Positions 32,157 to 44,229 of a stretch of DNA of 64,000 nt are shown here, piece after piece. Position numbers and translations under genes: made by a program. Every line of letters starts with the position of its first letter. Position 1 is the stretch's first letter. The notes below the pieces were generated by a model that was not told where the DNA came from, made no database searches, and saw nothing but the letters and a program-made list of their open reading frames with translations. Source of the DNA: Steromphala cineraria (Eukaryota > Mollusca > Gastropoda > Trochida > Trochidae); the NCBI GenBank assembly GCA_916613615.1, contig OU744733.1:34821939-34885938 (forward strand), read 5' to 3'.

Positions 32157-33329
32157 AGGAGAGGTTACTGTTTATACATTGCTTAAATTACGAAGAATAA
32201 CCAGTGGCAATTTAGTCAAAAGTAGTAAGTAAAAGGATGTTAGAGTTTGTTTGTAGTAACCACAGAATTCCCAACAGAATACTACAACAAAACAATCGCT
32301 TCGTGCTGTCCTTTCGAATGGTCATATTGACCTGGTATATACAAATATTTGTAGAAGATCTTCCACCCTGTACCCTGGTACGACTTTCAGAAGCAATGCT
32401 AAATTGGGTAAAGAGAGAGATCTGCATATGACCTCGTTTAAATAACTCTTTGTGTACGTGACACCAATCTCCTCACTCAAAACATTTCGCAAGGTGATCT
32501 CCGTGCCCTAGATATATTTTAAGAGTAATTTATTATTGGTATTTTTTAGCTTCCATTTCATTATATGTATACTGTACATGTAGGTGAGGTGTCTCCAGTT
32601 ATTTGTCAAAATATATGTTCAATTTTAACTTATAAGTCGTAAAAATAAATAACGATTTATTAATCCTACCTTCAACAGTGATAACAGTAAAGCAAGTCTA
32701 TAATATAACATTGAAGACGAGTGAATAAGGTCAACACCAGTTTTATAGACCAGAGAAAAACTATATTGACTGAGGACGAAGTTTTCCTCGGGTCTAAAAA
32801 AGATACTTACCGATTTCTGTGTATAGTGCTTTTAAAATGTTTCTGTCACTGTCCTGATGGGAATGTTATTTCTATCAATCAAGTGGCCATTTTGAATAAA
32901 AATGAAAGAAAATTACCTGTAAAGGACAACAACAAATTAACCGGATAAACGTTTGTTCATTTTGGTATAACTAAGAACAATACTAAAGTTATTGTGTGAA
33001 ATCGATCTTTCATAATTTACATTTATAGCATATAACTCAATCTTGAATGTTCAGAAATATATAGATAGCAAATCATTAAAAAATTATATCATCGACATCG
33101 GGATACACATCTCAGTTCTCAATCCGTTTATCAAAATGCCGTGAGAAAGCAAAGACTACATGGTGCCATTTAGTGTGAACATCGTTAAATCATTTGAGTT
33201 AGGTAAATGAATCGGTTAAAATATTCTTGTTTTGATTAAAAATGATTGTCTTGCAATAAGCATTTTTTCATTAGCTCTCTATAGAGTATTTAATGCTTAT
33301 TGATTACAAAACGTTAAACACAACTTGTG
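32157..33329. other. AT-rich spacer
   Basis: Short open frames near 32237 and 32721 show no recognisable domain or splice context. Confidence 0.5.
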
Positions 33330-34000
33330 TCGAGGGTATATAGTAATACCGAACGATTCCGTCCGTCCGTTCCGTACGAGAAAATTTTTTGTCCGACCTA
33401 TTTCGGAAAAACTATTGTTTTGTTTTCAAATTATGCACATGTCTTCTACCCTACTAGGAGGGGTGCAGTGCGAAATAACAACAAATTTCGTTTATATTTG
33501 AATTTTTTCAAATTTCCATGTTTTGAACTTGGTCTATTTTCAATATCAGAATTTGTCCGACCTATCATGGAAAAAACTATTTATCAGATTGTTGTCAAAT
33601 TTTGCACATGTCGTCTACCCTACAAGGAGGGACGCAGTGCAAAATAACAACAAATTTTATTTATATTTGATTTTTTTTAAATTTCCATTTTTTTACTTTG
33701 TCATATTCCATCATTAGAATTTGTCCGACCTATTACAGAAAAACCATTCTTGCGATTGGTATTAAATTTTGCACATGTCTTCTACCCTACTGTAGGAAGG
33801 GTGCAGTGCGAAATTACAAAAAAATTCGTTATTATTTGATTTTGTTTTAAAAAATCAATTTTTTTTAACTTAGTCCTTACCATCAGAATTTGTCAGACCT
33901 ATTGCAGAAAACCTATTCATCTATTTGATTTCCAATGTTGTACATGCACTCTACTCAACTAGCTAGGAAGGGTGTAGTGCTAAATAAGATCCAATTTGGT
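33330..34000. repeat. ~168-bp tandem repeat, array 1
   Basis: Four units keyed by TTTGTCCGACCTAT (33391, 33554, 33723, 33892) and GCACATGTCTTCTACCCTAC. It follows a GGGTATATAGTAATACC and CCGTCCGTCCG lead. Same family as 60551-61306. Confidence 0.88.
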
Positions 34001-34009
34001 TTTATTCCT

Positions 34010-34148
34010 TTTTTATCCCCCGCCAAACGTAGTTGGGGGGGAATATTGAAATGGTCTCCGTCCGTCCGTCCGTCCCGATAATGTTTCCGGAGCACAACTC
34101 AAAAACGGTGAGACCTAGCTCAACGAAACTTGGTATGTGTGTAACGTG
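34010..34148. repeat. CCGTCCGTCCG lead and TTTCCGGAGCACAACTC unit
   Basis: TATCCCCCGCC opening, four TCCG words, then the unit CGAAACTTGGTATGTG that continues in tandem at 39940-40450. The foldback structure interrupts this array. Confidence 0.7.
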
Positions 34149-37100
34149 CAATCTAGGAATGATCACAATCTGCAGATTGTGAGCTCCCAATCTGCAGATT
34201 GTTCGAACAATCTAGGAATAGTTTTCATTCTTAGATTGTTTAAACAATCTGCAGATTGTGAGGCCTGCACGATCTGGGAATGATCACAATCTAGGAATGA
34301 TTTGTGTCAAACTGACTGAGTAGCGTAGTCCATTCCAAGATTGTGAAGGGCTATAAGTGGTATTCTATCTTCATTTTATGTAGTATAGAGATCGATTCCT
34401 AGATTGTGAGGTACTCTTAACTGGTCTTGGTGTCCCTCTGGTGGGGCAGTGTGGTCTATTCCTTGATTGTAAAGGTCTTTATACGCGACTTTGAATCTTA
34501 ATGTACAACTTTAAGGGACGATTCCCAGATTGTGAAGGGCTTTTAACCCGACTTTGAGTCCTACTGGTCGACTATGAGAGACGGTTCCCAGATTGTGAGG
34601 GGCTTTGAACGCGACTTTGAGATTTAATGAATAACTGTAAGGGACGATTCCCAGATTGTGAGGGGCTATGTGTGCGTCATTGAGTCTTTATTAACAAGTT
34701 TGAAAGACGATTCTCAGATTGTGAAGGACTTTGTACACGACTTTGACACTTAATGAATAACTGTAAGGGACGATTCCCAGATTGTGAGGGGCTTTTAACG
34801 CGACTTTGAGTCCTACTGATCGACTTTGAGAGACGATTCCCAGATTGGTGGGACTTTGTACGCGACTTTGAGACTTAATGAATAACTGTAAGGGACGATT
34901 CCCAGATTGTGAGGGGCTTTTTACGCGACTTTTAGTCTTACTGATCGACTTTGAGAGACGATTCTCAGATTGTGAAGGGCTTTGTACGCGACTTTGACAC
35001 TTAACGAATAACTGTAAGGGACGATTCCCAGATTGTGAGGGGCTATGTGTGCGTCTTTAAGTCTTTATTTACAAGTTTGAGAGACGATTCCTAGATTGTG
35101 AGGGTCTTTGTACGCGACTTTGAATCCCACTGATCGACTTAGAGAGACGATTCTCAGATTGTGAAGGGCTTTGTACGCGACTTTGACACTTAATGAATAA
35201 CTGTAAGGGACGATTCCCAGATTGTAAGGGGCTTTTTACGCGACTCTGAGTCTTACTGATCGACTTTGAGAGACGATTCTCAGATTGTGAAGGGCTTTGT
35301 ACGCGACTTTGACACTTAATGAATACATGTAAGGGACGATTCCCAGATTGTGAGGGGCTATGTGTGCGTCGTTGAGTCTTTATTAACAATTTTGAGAGAC
35401 GATTCCCAGATTGTGAGGGGCTTCGTACGCGACTTTGAGTCCTACTGATCGACTGTGAAAGATGATTCCCAGATTGTGAGGGACTTTGTACGCGACTTTG
35501 AGACTTAATGAATAACTGTAAGGGACGATTCCCAGATTGTGAGGGGCTTTTAACGCGACTTTGAATCCCACTGATCGACTTTGAGAGACGATTCTCAGAT
35601 TGTAAAGGGCTTTGTACGCGACTTTGACACTTAATGAATAACTATAAGAAACGATTCCTAGATTGTGAGGGGCTTTGTACACGACTTTGATTTCTACTGA
35701 TCCACTTTGAGAGTTTTTGAATACATAGGATGAAGTATAAAAAGTACGTATGGATTAAAGTACATGTAACGTTTCATTATAAACGTGCTAAAATATACAT
35801 GTCAATAAAAATTCCATTCAATCATCAAATGCTGTATTTATCAATCGACCAGTAAAATGTAAAAACTGTCACCTATGATCTACATCGTCGCCAAAAATTA
35901 CCAATTGTAGTGTGTTAATTAGTCCTTTGTGCTATCAACTAGAAGTGTTAAATCAATACGAACCGTGACATATTCAAAATGGACAAATATATAGGTTTTG
36001 GTTTAGATGTGTGATTTAATGAAAAATATGCTCTTGCTCTTATAAGTTATAAAAATGTTGTGACATTTTGACTGTTACTTACAGAATTGTTATACTACAT
36101 GCATGTATATGTGACATTTTATTTTGATTTGTAATGCAAAACGATGATATAAACAAGCAAGAATACATTCATGATAGAAATATTGTATGTATATAATTCC
36201 TCAAAAACGTAATATGATGGTATTGTTAAGATAGCTAATGTTATTATAATGATTATCGATTGGCTTCGGCGACAATCCATAGAATCGCATTAGTTGAAGC
36301 TAAACTTAAAGATATCTTTTAAAAATATTTCCACTTTAAACTGATGAAATAGTTTTATTTATCAATAATAATTTATACCGTGTCATGTTATAAAATTAGA
36401 CCAGCCGTCTGACGGTTCTTCAGATGGTTATCACAACAACGTGCCACTGTGTCGCGACACCATGTCCCACTCGAGCTGCAATCTCGCACAATCACACCAA
36501 CTTCCTCCTTCTAATTGAATGTATATTCATTTCAAGTACATTTGTTGGCTGATTTGAGCAGCTGATTGAGCCTCATTGGCGATTGATTAGACGTTAAGAA
36601 CGTAACAATGCTATGGGTAAGGATTAATCAAGCATTTGCCACAGAGATCACAAGATTACACATACATGTAATTGAAAGATTATGACATTTCACATAGAAA
36701 TGATCAAAATTTTATTCAAAATTTCAAAATAAGTTTCTCATGAATAATATAGTCAAATGTATTGTTGGCACATGTCACTGCTCTATTGAACTGGTCTCTC
36801 TTCATTCCGCCAAATCAAGGTTCTTAAATTCAAATCCTAAAGAATATGAATTTGAAGTATATCTATCATGATAACCAGTAAATGTCAAAGACGGTAGAGT
36901 ACAGTATTCCCTAAGAAACTGCATTGAAAATTGTTTAGTACCAACAATTTATTTGTGCCTTAAATATTGGCTCTTAAAAGGTATTTACTTACTAGGTAAA
37001 AATATTCTAAGCACTGAATAAGTAATACAGACGGGCGTTAATAATAGTAATATGGTTTACTGTTATAACTAAGTATCCTTTCTATCAGACAATATATTTT

Positions 37101-39932
37101 CGATCATTGATTTCAATATTCTAAGATCTGTCTTTCAAAAGACACCCACATAGCCGTTCACAATTCCAGGATTTTACCGTTATATTTAAATAGTTCTTGT
37201 TCTAAAAAATATGCACACATTCCTTCACAACCTGGGAATCACCCAATACACCATTTCGTGAACAAAGAAAATAGCTCACAGTCCTTCACAATATTGAAAT
37301 TGACAACACCTCTCCGTCAGTTGGAAATCATGACAAGCTAAGAGCCCTTCACAATCTAGGAATTTACCCCTATATTGTTTGAACTGAAGATATATAATCG
37401 CTCATAGTCCTTCACAATCTTGGAATGGACCATACTAACCCGTCAATTGGACACTAAGACCAGCTATGAGCCCTTCACAAGCTAAGAATCGTTCTCTATA
37501 TTACATAAATTGAAGATAGAAAATCGCTCACAGTCCTTCACAATCTAGGAATTAACCCCTATATTGTTTAAACTGAAGATAGAAAACCGCTCATAGCCCT
37601 TCACAATCTGGGAATGGACCATACTAACCCATCAATTGGACACTAAGACCAGCTACATGTATGAGCCCTTCACAATCTAGGAATCGTTCTCTATATCACA
37701 TAAATTGAAGATAGAAAATCGCTCGAAGCCCTTCACAATCTGGGAATGGACCATACTAACCCGTCAATTGGACACTAAGACCAGCTATGAGCCCTTCACA
37801 ATCTAGGAATCGTTCTCTATATTACATAAATTGAAGATAGAAAATCGCTCGAAGCCCTTCACAATCTGGGAATGGACCATACTAACCCGTCAATTGGACA
37901 CTAAGACCAGCTACATGTATGAGACCTTCACAATCTAGGAATCGTTCTCTATATTACATAAATTGAAGATAGAAAATCGCTCACAGCCCTTCACAATCTG
38001 GGAATGGACTACACTAACCCGTCAATTGGACACTAAGACCAGCTATGAGCCCTTCACAATCTACGAATCGTTCTCTATATTACATAAATTGAAGATAGAA
38101 AACCGCTCATAGCCCTTCACAATCTGGGAATGGACCATACTAACCAGTCAATTGGATACTAAGACCAGCTATGAGCCCTTCACAATCTAAGAATCGTTCT
38201 CTATATTACAAAAAATTGAAGATAGAAAACCGCTCATAGCCCTTCACAATCTGAGAATTGACTAAAATAACCAGTCAATTTAACTCTGAGAGCAGCTATG
38301 AGCCCTTCACCATCTAATAACCGTTCTCTATTATACATAAATTGAAGATAGAAAACCACCTATATCCCATCACAATCTGGGAATAGACCACACTGCCCCG
38401 CCAGAGGGACCCAAAGACTAGGTAAGAGCCCCTCATAATCTAGGAATGTACTCCTATACTCAATAAATTAAAGATAGAAAGTCACTAAGAGTCCATCACA
38501 ATCTGGGAATAGACTACACTGCCCCGTCAGAGGGACCACAAGACTAGGTAAGAGCCCCTCACAATCAAGGAATGTACTCCTATACTCAATAAATTAAAGA
38601 TAGAAAGTCACTAAGAGTCCATCACAATCCGGGAATAGACTACACTGCCCCGTCAGAGGGACCCCAAGACCATGTAAGAGCCCCTCACAATCTAGGAATG
38701 TACCCCAATACTCAATCGATTAAAGATAGAAAGTCACTAAGAGTCCATCACAATCTGGGAATAGACTAGACTGCCCCGTCAGAGGGACCCCAAGACCATG
38801 CAAGAGCCCTTCACAATCAGGAATATACCGCTATAATCCATAGACTGAAGATAGAAAGTCGTTAAGAGTCCATCACAATCTGGGAATAGACTACACTGCC
38901 CCGTCAGAGGGACCCCAAGACCATGCAAGAGCCCTTCACAATCTAGGAATGTACCCCCATACTCAATAGATTAAAGATAGAAAGTTACTAAGAGTCCATC
39001 ACAATCTGGGAATAGACTACACTGCCCCGTCAGAGGGACCCCAAGACCATGTAAGAGCCCTTCACAATCTAGGAATGTACCCCCATACTCAAACGATTAA
39101 AGATAGAAAGTCACTAAGAGTCCATCACAATCTGGGAATAGACTACACTGCCCCGTCAGAGGGACCCCAAGACCATGCAAGAGCCCTTCACAATCTAGGA
39201 ATGTACCCCCATACTCAATAGATTAAAGATAGAAAGTTACTAAGAGTCCATCACAATCTGGGAATAGACTACACTGCCCCGTCAGAGGGACCCCAAGACC
39301 ATTTAAGAGCCCTTCACAATCAAGGAATAAACCCCTATACACCATAGACTGAAGATAGAAAGTCGCTAAGAGTTCATCACAATCTGGGAATAGACTACAC
39401 TGCCCCGTCAGAGGGACCCCAAGACCATGTAAGAGCCCTTCACAATCTAGGAATGTACCCCCATACTCAAACGATTAAAGATAGAAAGTCACTAAGAGTC
39501 CATCACAATCTGGGAATAGACTACACTGCCCCGTCAGAGGGACCCCAAGACCATGTAAGAGCCCTTCACAATCTAGGAATTTACCCCCATACTCAATAGA
39601 TTAAAGATAGAAAGTCACTAAGAGTCCATCACAATCTGGGAATAGACTACACATACCCGTCAGAGGGACCCAAAGACCACGTAAGAGCCCTTCACAATCT
39701 AGGAATCGTCTCCTATTTTCCATTCCATACACAGTTGCTTATAGCCATTCACAATCTGGGAATTGACAACACTACTCTGTTAGTTGGACCAAAAATATTC
39801 CTAGATTGTGATCATTCCCAGATTGTGCAGGTCTCACAATCTGCAGATTGTTTAAACAATCTAGGAATATTGACATATTCCTAGATTGTGAGCTCACAAT
39901 CTGCAGATTGTTCGAACAATCTGCAGATTGTG
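34149..39932. mobile_element. Foldback-like element with inverted tandem-repeat arms
   Basis: Left arm 34149-35715 is built from ~126-bp dimers around GATTCCCAGATTGTGAGGGG. Right arm 37150-39932 is built from ~125-bp dimers around its inverse, CCCTTCACAATCTGGGAAT. The outermost ~180 bp of each side (CAATCTAGGAATGATCAC, CAATCTGCAGATTGT palindromes) are also inverted copies. The unique centre, 35716-37149, is AT-rich. Drosophila FB elements have this architecture. No transposase is seen. It sits inside an array of CCGGAGCACAACTC units. Confidence 0.7.
35716..37149. other. Unique centre of the foldback structure
   Basis: No long frame. On the minus strand near 36500-36400 the residues EIAARVGHGVA weakly recall a Tc1 helix-turn-helix, but they run into stops. 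Confidence 0.4.
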
Positions 39933-39939
39933 ATATACC

Positions 39940-40480
39940 CCAGATGGTTCGTAACATGTGCAACGGGCATCATGTGGAGATGTGCCTTTTGAGGTTTTTA
40001 ACTTCTTTGCATTTTTATTTTTACCCGTTTCCATGGAAACATAACAAAGGATTTCGTTTCCGGAGCACAACTCCAAAACGGTTAGACCTAGCTCGACGAA
40101 ACTTGGTATGTGCAATGGGCATCATGTGGAGATGTGCCTTTTGAGGTTTTCAACTTCTTTGCATTTTTACTTTTACCCGTTTCCATGGAAATGTAACATA
40201 GGATTTCGTTTCCGGAGCACAACTCCAAAACGGTTAGACCTAGCTCAACGCAACTTGGTATGTGCAACGGGCATCATGTGGAGATGTGCCTTTTGAGGTT
40301 TTCAACTTCTTTGCATTTTTATTTTTACCCGTTTTCATGGAAACGTAACATTGGATTTCGTTTCCGGAGCACAACTCCAAAACGGTGAGACCTAGCTCGA
40401 CGAAACTTGGTATGTGCAACGGGCATCCTGTGGAGATGTGCCTTTTGGGGTTTTCAACTTTTTTGCATTTGTATATCCTC
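39940..40480. repeat. ~160-bp tandem repeat (CCGGAGCACAACTC family)
   Basis: Three units, each with GGGCATCATGTGGAGATGTG, TTTCCATGGAAAC and TTTCCGGAGCACAACTCC. It continues the array interrupted at 34148. Confidence 0.85.
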
Positions 40481-40716
40481 TTTTTCTCAAGGAGCATCAG
40501 GCCTTAGTAGAAAGCTAAAACTTTCTGTGCAGTCTCCTAAGTTAGATAAAGAGGATAAAGAGTAAGGGGGAACCACATTTGCCACACCAATAAGCACAAA
40601 TGATATGAAGCCTGATGAGTTACAGAGCCAATGGCTCTATTTTTATTTTTAGCTGTTTACATGGAAACTATACTTTGTCAGATTTTCTTCAAGACAAAGT
40701 CTGGAAGACCTATTGT

Positions 40717-40830
40717 TTTTATTACTGCTCCGTTTAGTTTAGATGCATTGTCTTTCAATTCGAACCATTTATTTTCATTTTCCTGACTTCACCTTAGATT
40801 CCCCCTTAAAACGTGCTACTGCCCCTTTAA
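40717..40830. mobile_element. TTAA-type MITE, 3' fragment
   Basis: The last third of the element, ending ACGTGCTACTGCCCCTTTAA. Confidence 0.8.
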
Positions 40831-41603
40831 GAGTCCTTCCGTGAGTTGTTGGAAGGCGACATATGAATAACGTTATGCGTATTATCATTTGATCGAGAAG
40901 TATCGACTGTTGAAGGAAAGTATTCTTTTAAAGCTAATCGCCGTTGTATAGTGACAATAGGAAGGTTTGAAGTCGCGATTGTGTTCGAAAACCGGACAAT
41001 GACGCGCGTCAATTTGTCAAACGTAAATTTTGAAACCTATTATGACAGTTGATAATGTTTGTTAGTCAAATAACTAGAATCAATGTCAATTGGACGTGTG
41101 ATTTGCCTTCTGCGACCATCAATGTTTTTAAATTTCCATTGAAATCAAGTATACATTGAATTTTTGGGGATGAATACATGTATGTGAAATATTTTGAATT
41201 TATATAATTAATCATGCCGTGCGTTCACATTACATCAAAATAATATATGTTGAGAATTACAGAGTGGCATTTGGAGTATCATTGGTAAGACTAGCGGATA
41301 GAAGTTCATGTTGGATATTTTACTGACACTCTGAATGCACAAGCTTTTTGTTTTGTTTTATATTACCATTTATGTAAGGCGTTAAAGATTTGTTTGTATA
41401 TTTCGTCATCAATAAATCAATTAGATGCATGCAAAAGGTGCTTATTTATTAATATCTTTCGAATTGCTTGTCTTATTCTAAACCTATTTTCTGGTGAACT
41501 CAAACCACTACTCAAGCCTACAATCTACAAATATTTTGATCATCACGTTTATGGGTGAAATAATGACCTCGACCTCAGTCAGCGGTCATTATTTCAACCT
41601 TAC
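40831..41603. other. AT-rich spacer
   Basis: Nothing recognised. Confidence 0.5.
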
Positions 41604-41967
41604 TTAAAGGGGCAGTAGCACGTTTTTTGACAATTTTATATTTTAAAATTTTCACCGATAATTGGACGTAAATGCTTAATGCATTATTTTGATAGTGTCA
41701 AAAATCTCATTCCACGATCTAATCATCCATAGTCAGTGGACAAAGTATAAAGATTTACATGAAATTCATTGCGGCCATTTTTAGGTGAACACCTTTAATT
41801 CATTTTGTGTAAGAAAAGGGAATCGCATGGCTGAACTTTACATTATATATTTGTTTTATTACTGCTTTATTTAGTTTGAATACATTGTCTTTCAATCGGA
41901 ACCATGTATTTTCATTTTCCTGACATCACCTTATATTTCCCCTATAAACATGCTACTGCCCCTTTAA
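41604..41967. mobile_element. TTAA-type MITE, copy 8
   Basis: Full length with both TTAA flanks. Confidence 0.88.
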
Positions 41968-42717
41968 GCCTTGTTACCAGATCGGTAGAATTATTGTATA
42001 AAGTTCATTTCATTTCAAATAGCAATTTCAAACACCGATTTGACATGTCAATTATTGAAGGTAGACGAATAGGTGATGCATGCGATCAATCTTGTCAACG
42101 CCCTAATAAGTGTATGCATTTTAAGAATAAACACATTACCATTTTGAAGTTATTATGTAATCATTGTAAAAGAGGCTCTTTTCAATAGTGAAGTGTTTCA
42201 TAATATGTATGTATGGCAGTAATACGAAGAAAACGGTGTTCTTTTAAAAGTTTGATTATATTACCGAATTTCACCAGGCGATTATTCAATGTAGGTGGTT
42301 ATTTATTTCAACGAGGCTTTAGGCACGGCGTTATTTTAAAGTACATGTAGGTGATCGTTTTAGGTGTATTCTGAGGTGGATTTCAATGTCATTTTGATCA
42401 AATTGATCACTACAAAATCTATCAAAGTTACTAATTGTATTTGAAACATTCTACGTGTATTTATTTTACACAAATGCAAAATAAAGCACCCGTCTTTTCT
42501 TACGTGAAAAATTCCCCGATTTAAAAGCAGATTTTGTTTCAACAGAAATGTTTGTATTTGTTGATAGAAAGATTATCTCAAATTTAACAATTGGAAATTC
42601 ATTAAAAAAATGTTTAGGATATAAGCATTTAAAATATCCTGGTATTTGGTTTTCAAACCATGTTTAGTTGTTCTATCAGGTGAAGTCATCATATTTTATT
42701 TGCTAATTAACTGCATT
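41968..42717. other. AT-rich spacer
   Basis: Nothing recognised. Confidence 0.5.
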
Positions 42718-43082
42718 TTAAAGGGGCTGTAGCACGTTTTTAGGGGGAATATAAGGTGATGTCAGGAAAATGAAAATAAATGGTTCCAATCTTTAGACAA
42801 TGTATAAAAACTTAATGGAGCAGTAATAAATCAAATATATAATGTAAAGTTAAGCCATGCGATTCCCTTTCTTACAAAAAATGAATTAAAGGTGTTCACA
42901 CAAAAATGGCTGCCAATGGATTTTATGTGAATCCTCATACTTTGTTCTCTGACTACGGATGATTGGTTTGTGTTATGAGATTTATGAGACTATCAAAGTT
43001 ATACATTTAGCATTAACTTATAGTTATCAGTGAAAAATTGAAAATATAAAATTGTCAAAAAAACGTGCTACTGCCCCTTTAA
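42718..43082. mobile_element. TTAA-type MITE, copy 9 (reverse)
   Basis: Full length; its right TTAA (43079-43082) is also the left TTAA of the next copy. Confidence 0.88.
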
Positions 43083-43371
43083 AGGGGCAGTAGTACGTTT
43101 TTTTATAATTTTATATTGTCAATTTTTCACTCAAAAATTTCATCACACAAGCTAATCATCCGTAATCAGAGGACAAAATATGAAGATTCCCATAGAATTT
43201 AATTCATTTTGTGTAAGAAAAAGGAATCGTATGGCTAAACTTTACGTTATATATTTGAAGTATTACTACTCCATTTAGTTTAAATATATCGTCTATCAAT
43301 TGGTACCATTTATTTTCATTTTCCTGACATAACCTTATATTCCCCCTAAAAAAGTGCTACTGCCCCTTTAA
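43079..43371. mobile_element. TTAA-type MITE, copy 10 (forward)
   Basis: Slightly shortened copy in the opposite orientation to its neighbour, sharing one TTAA with it. Confidence 0.88.
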
Positions 43372-43981
43372 CATAATTCACCCGTTTCAGGAGTTTGAAC
43401 ATTAGAAATCCTCTATTTTGGAAAAAGACAATTTAATTAGAAAAGCTTGCCTTATTGCGATATTGCTTCAGTAGTTACAGTAAAGATGTGCATAATTGTA
43501 GTTACAGATTGAACCCCAAATAAACCAAAATGTATTCCTAAATCGTATCGGAGGTAACCGTCAACCTGGTAACAATATACAACATTATTTTGATGTCAAA
43601 ATTTGGCCACAGTTTTGACACAAGAGGAATATTTTTGGTTTGTTGTTACATAAAAAGTTCTTAATTAAACTTATTAAAATTTCATAATAACTCTTGTTTC
43701 TTTTGAAAAATGTTAGTTTCACATGTTGATAATGATTAAATCAAATCGTTTTGAACAAATCAGACAATCACATTCTTAAGAAACAGATAAACAGTGTTGC
43801 TAAATTGAGATGTCCCTTGCAAGTAACAATATACTTGTAAATGAGGTTGTACAAGGATTTCATTCAATTGATCTATAAATAAACTTTGACATTGACTGTA
43901 TTTTTCAATTAATTACACTTGTTAACATTGATACATTAGTGAAGTGATGTAGTTATAAAATCATATTTCAGCAAACCGGAA
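43372..43981. other. Transporter upstream region
   Basis: AT-rich. ATATTTCAG at 43963-43971, just before the presumed start, could be the acceptor of a 5' intron. No TATA-type promoter was identified. Confidence 0.4.
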
Positions 43982-44229
43982 ATGACGTCAGAGGAGGATG
44001 GAAAGGTCAAGGACAACGTGTCAGAGGTTGACCACAAGGACGTTGCAATTGAAGTTGACGTCGCCGATGATTTGGAGTTTGAAGAAAACTGTTGCAGTAG
44101 AGTGATATTTCGTGTACAGGAATCAGTGAACTCATTTCTGACAAAGAACAAAAAGACAATATGGACGGGAATCAAATGTATAATCTTACTTCTCTACCTT
44201 GCTTACTTTGGATATTGCATGTACTACAG
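43982..44229 (+). CDS. Transporter exon 1
   Basis: Acidic cytosolic N-terminus and first helix ([17 protein letters not shown]). Donor ACAG/GTAAAG, two bases into a codon. The ATG is the first in this exon; upstream coding exons cannot be excluded. Confidence 0.75.

Noticed and set aside
35069..35682. Minus-strand open frames of 99-106 residues in the foldback left arm
   Set aside because: They are serine- and arginine-rich repeats produced by reading a tandem array whose period is divisible by three; no start context or domain.
36400..36500. Possible Tc1 helix-turn-helix in the foldback centre
   Set aside because: Only about ten residues (EIAARVGHGVA) look right, and stops follow at once.
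33330..40500. CRISPR-like array
   Set aside because: The repeats are long, adjoin directly without unique spacers and lie in animal DNA; they are satellites.
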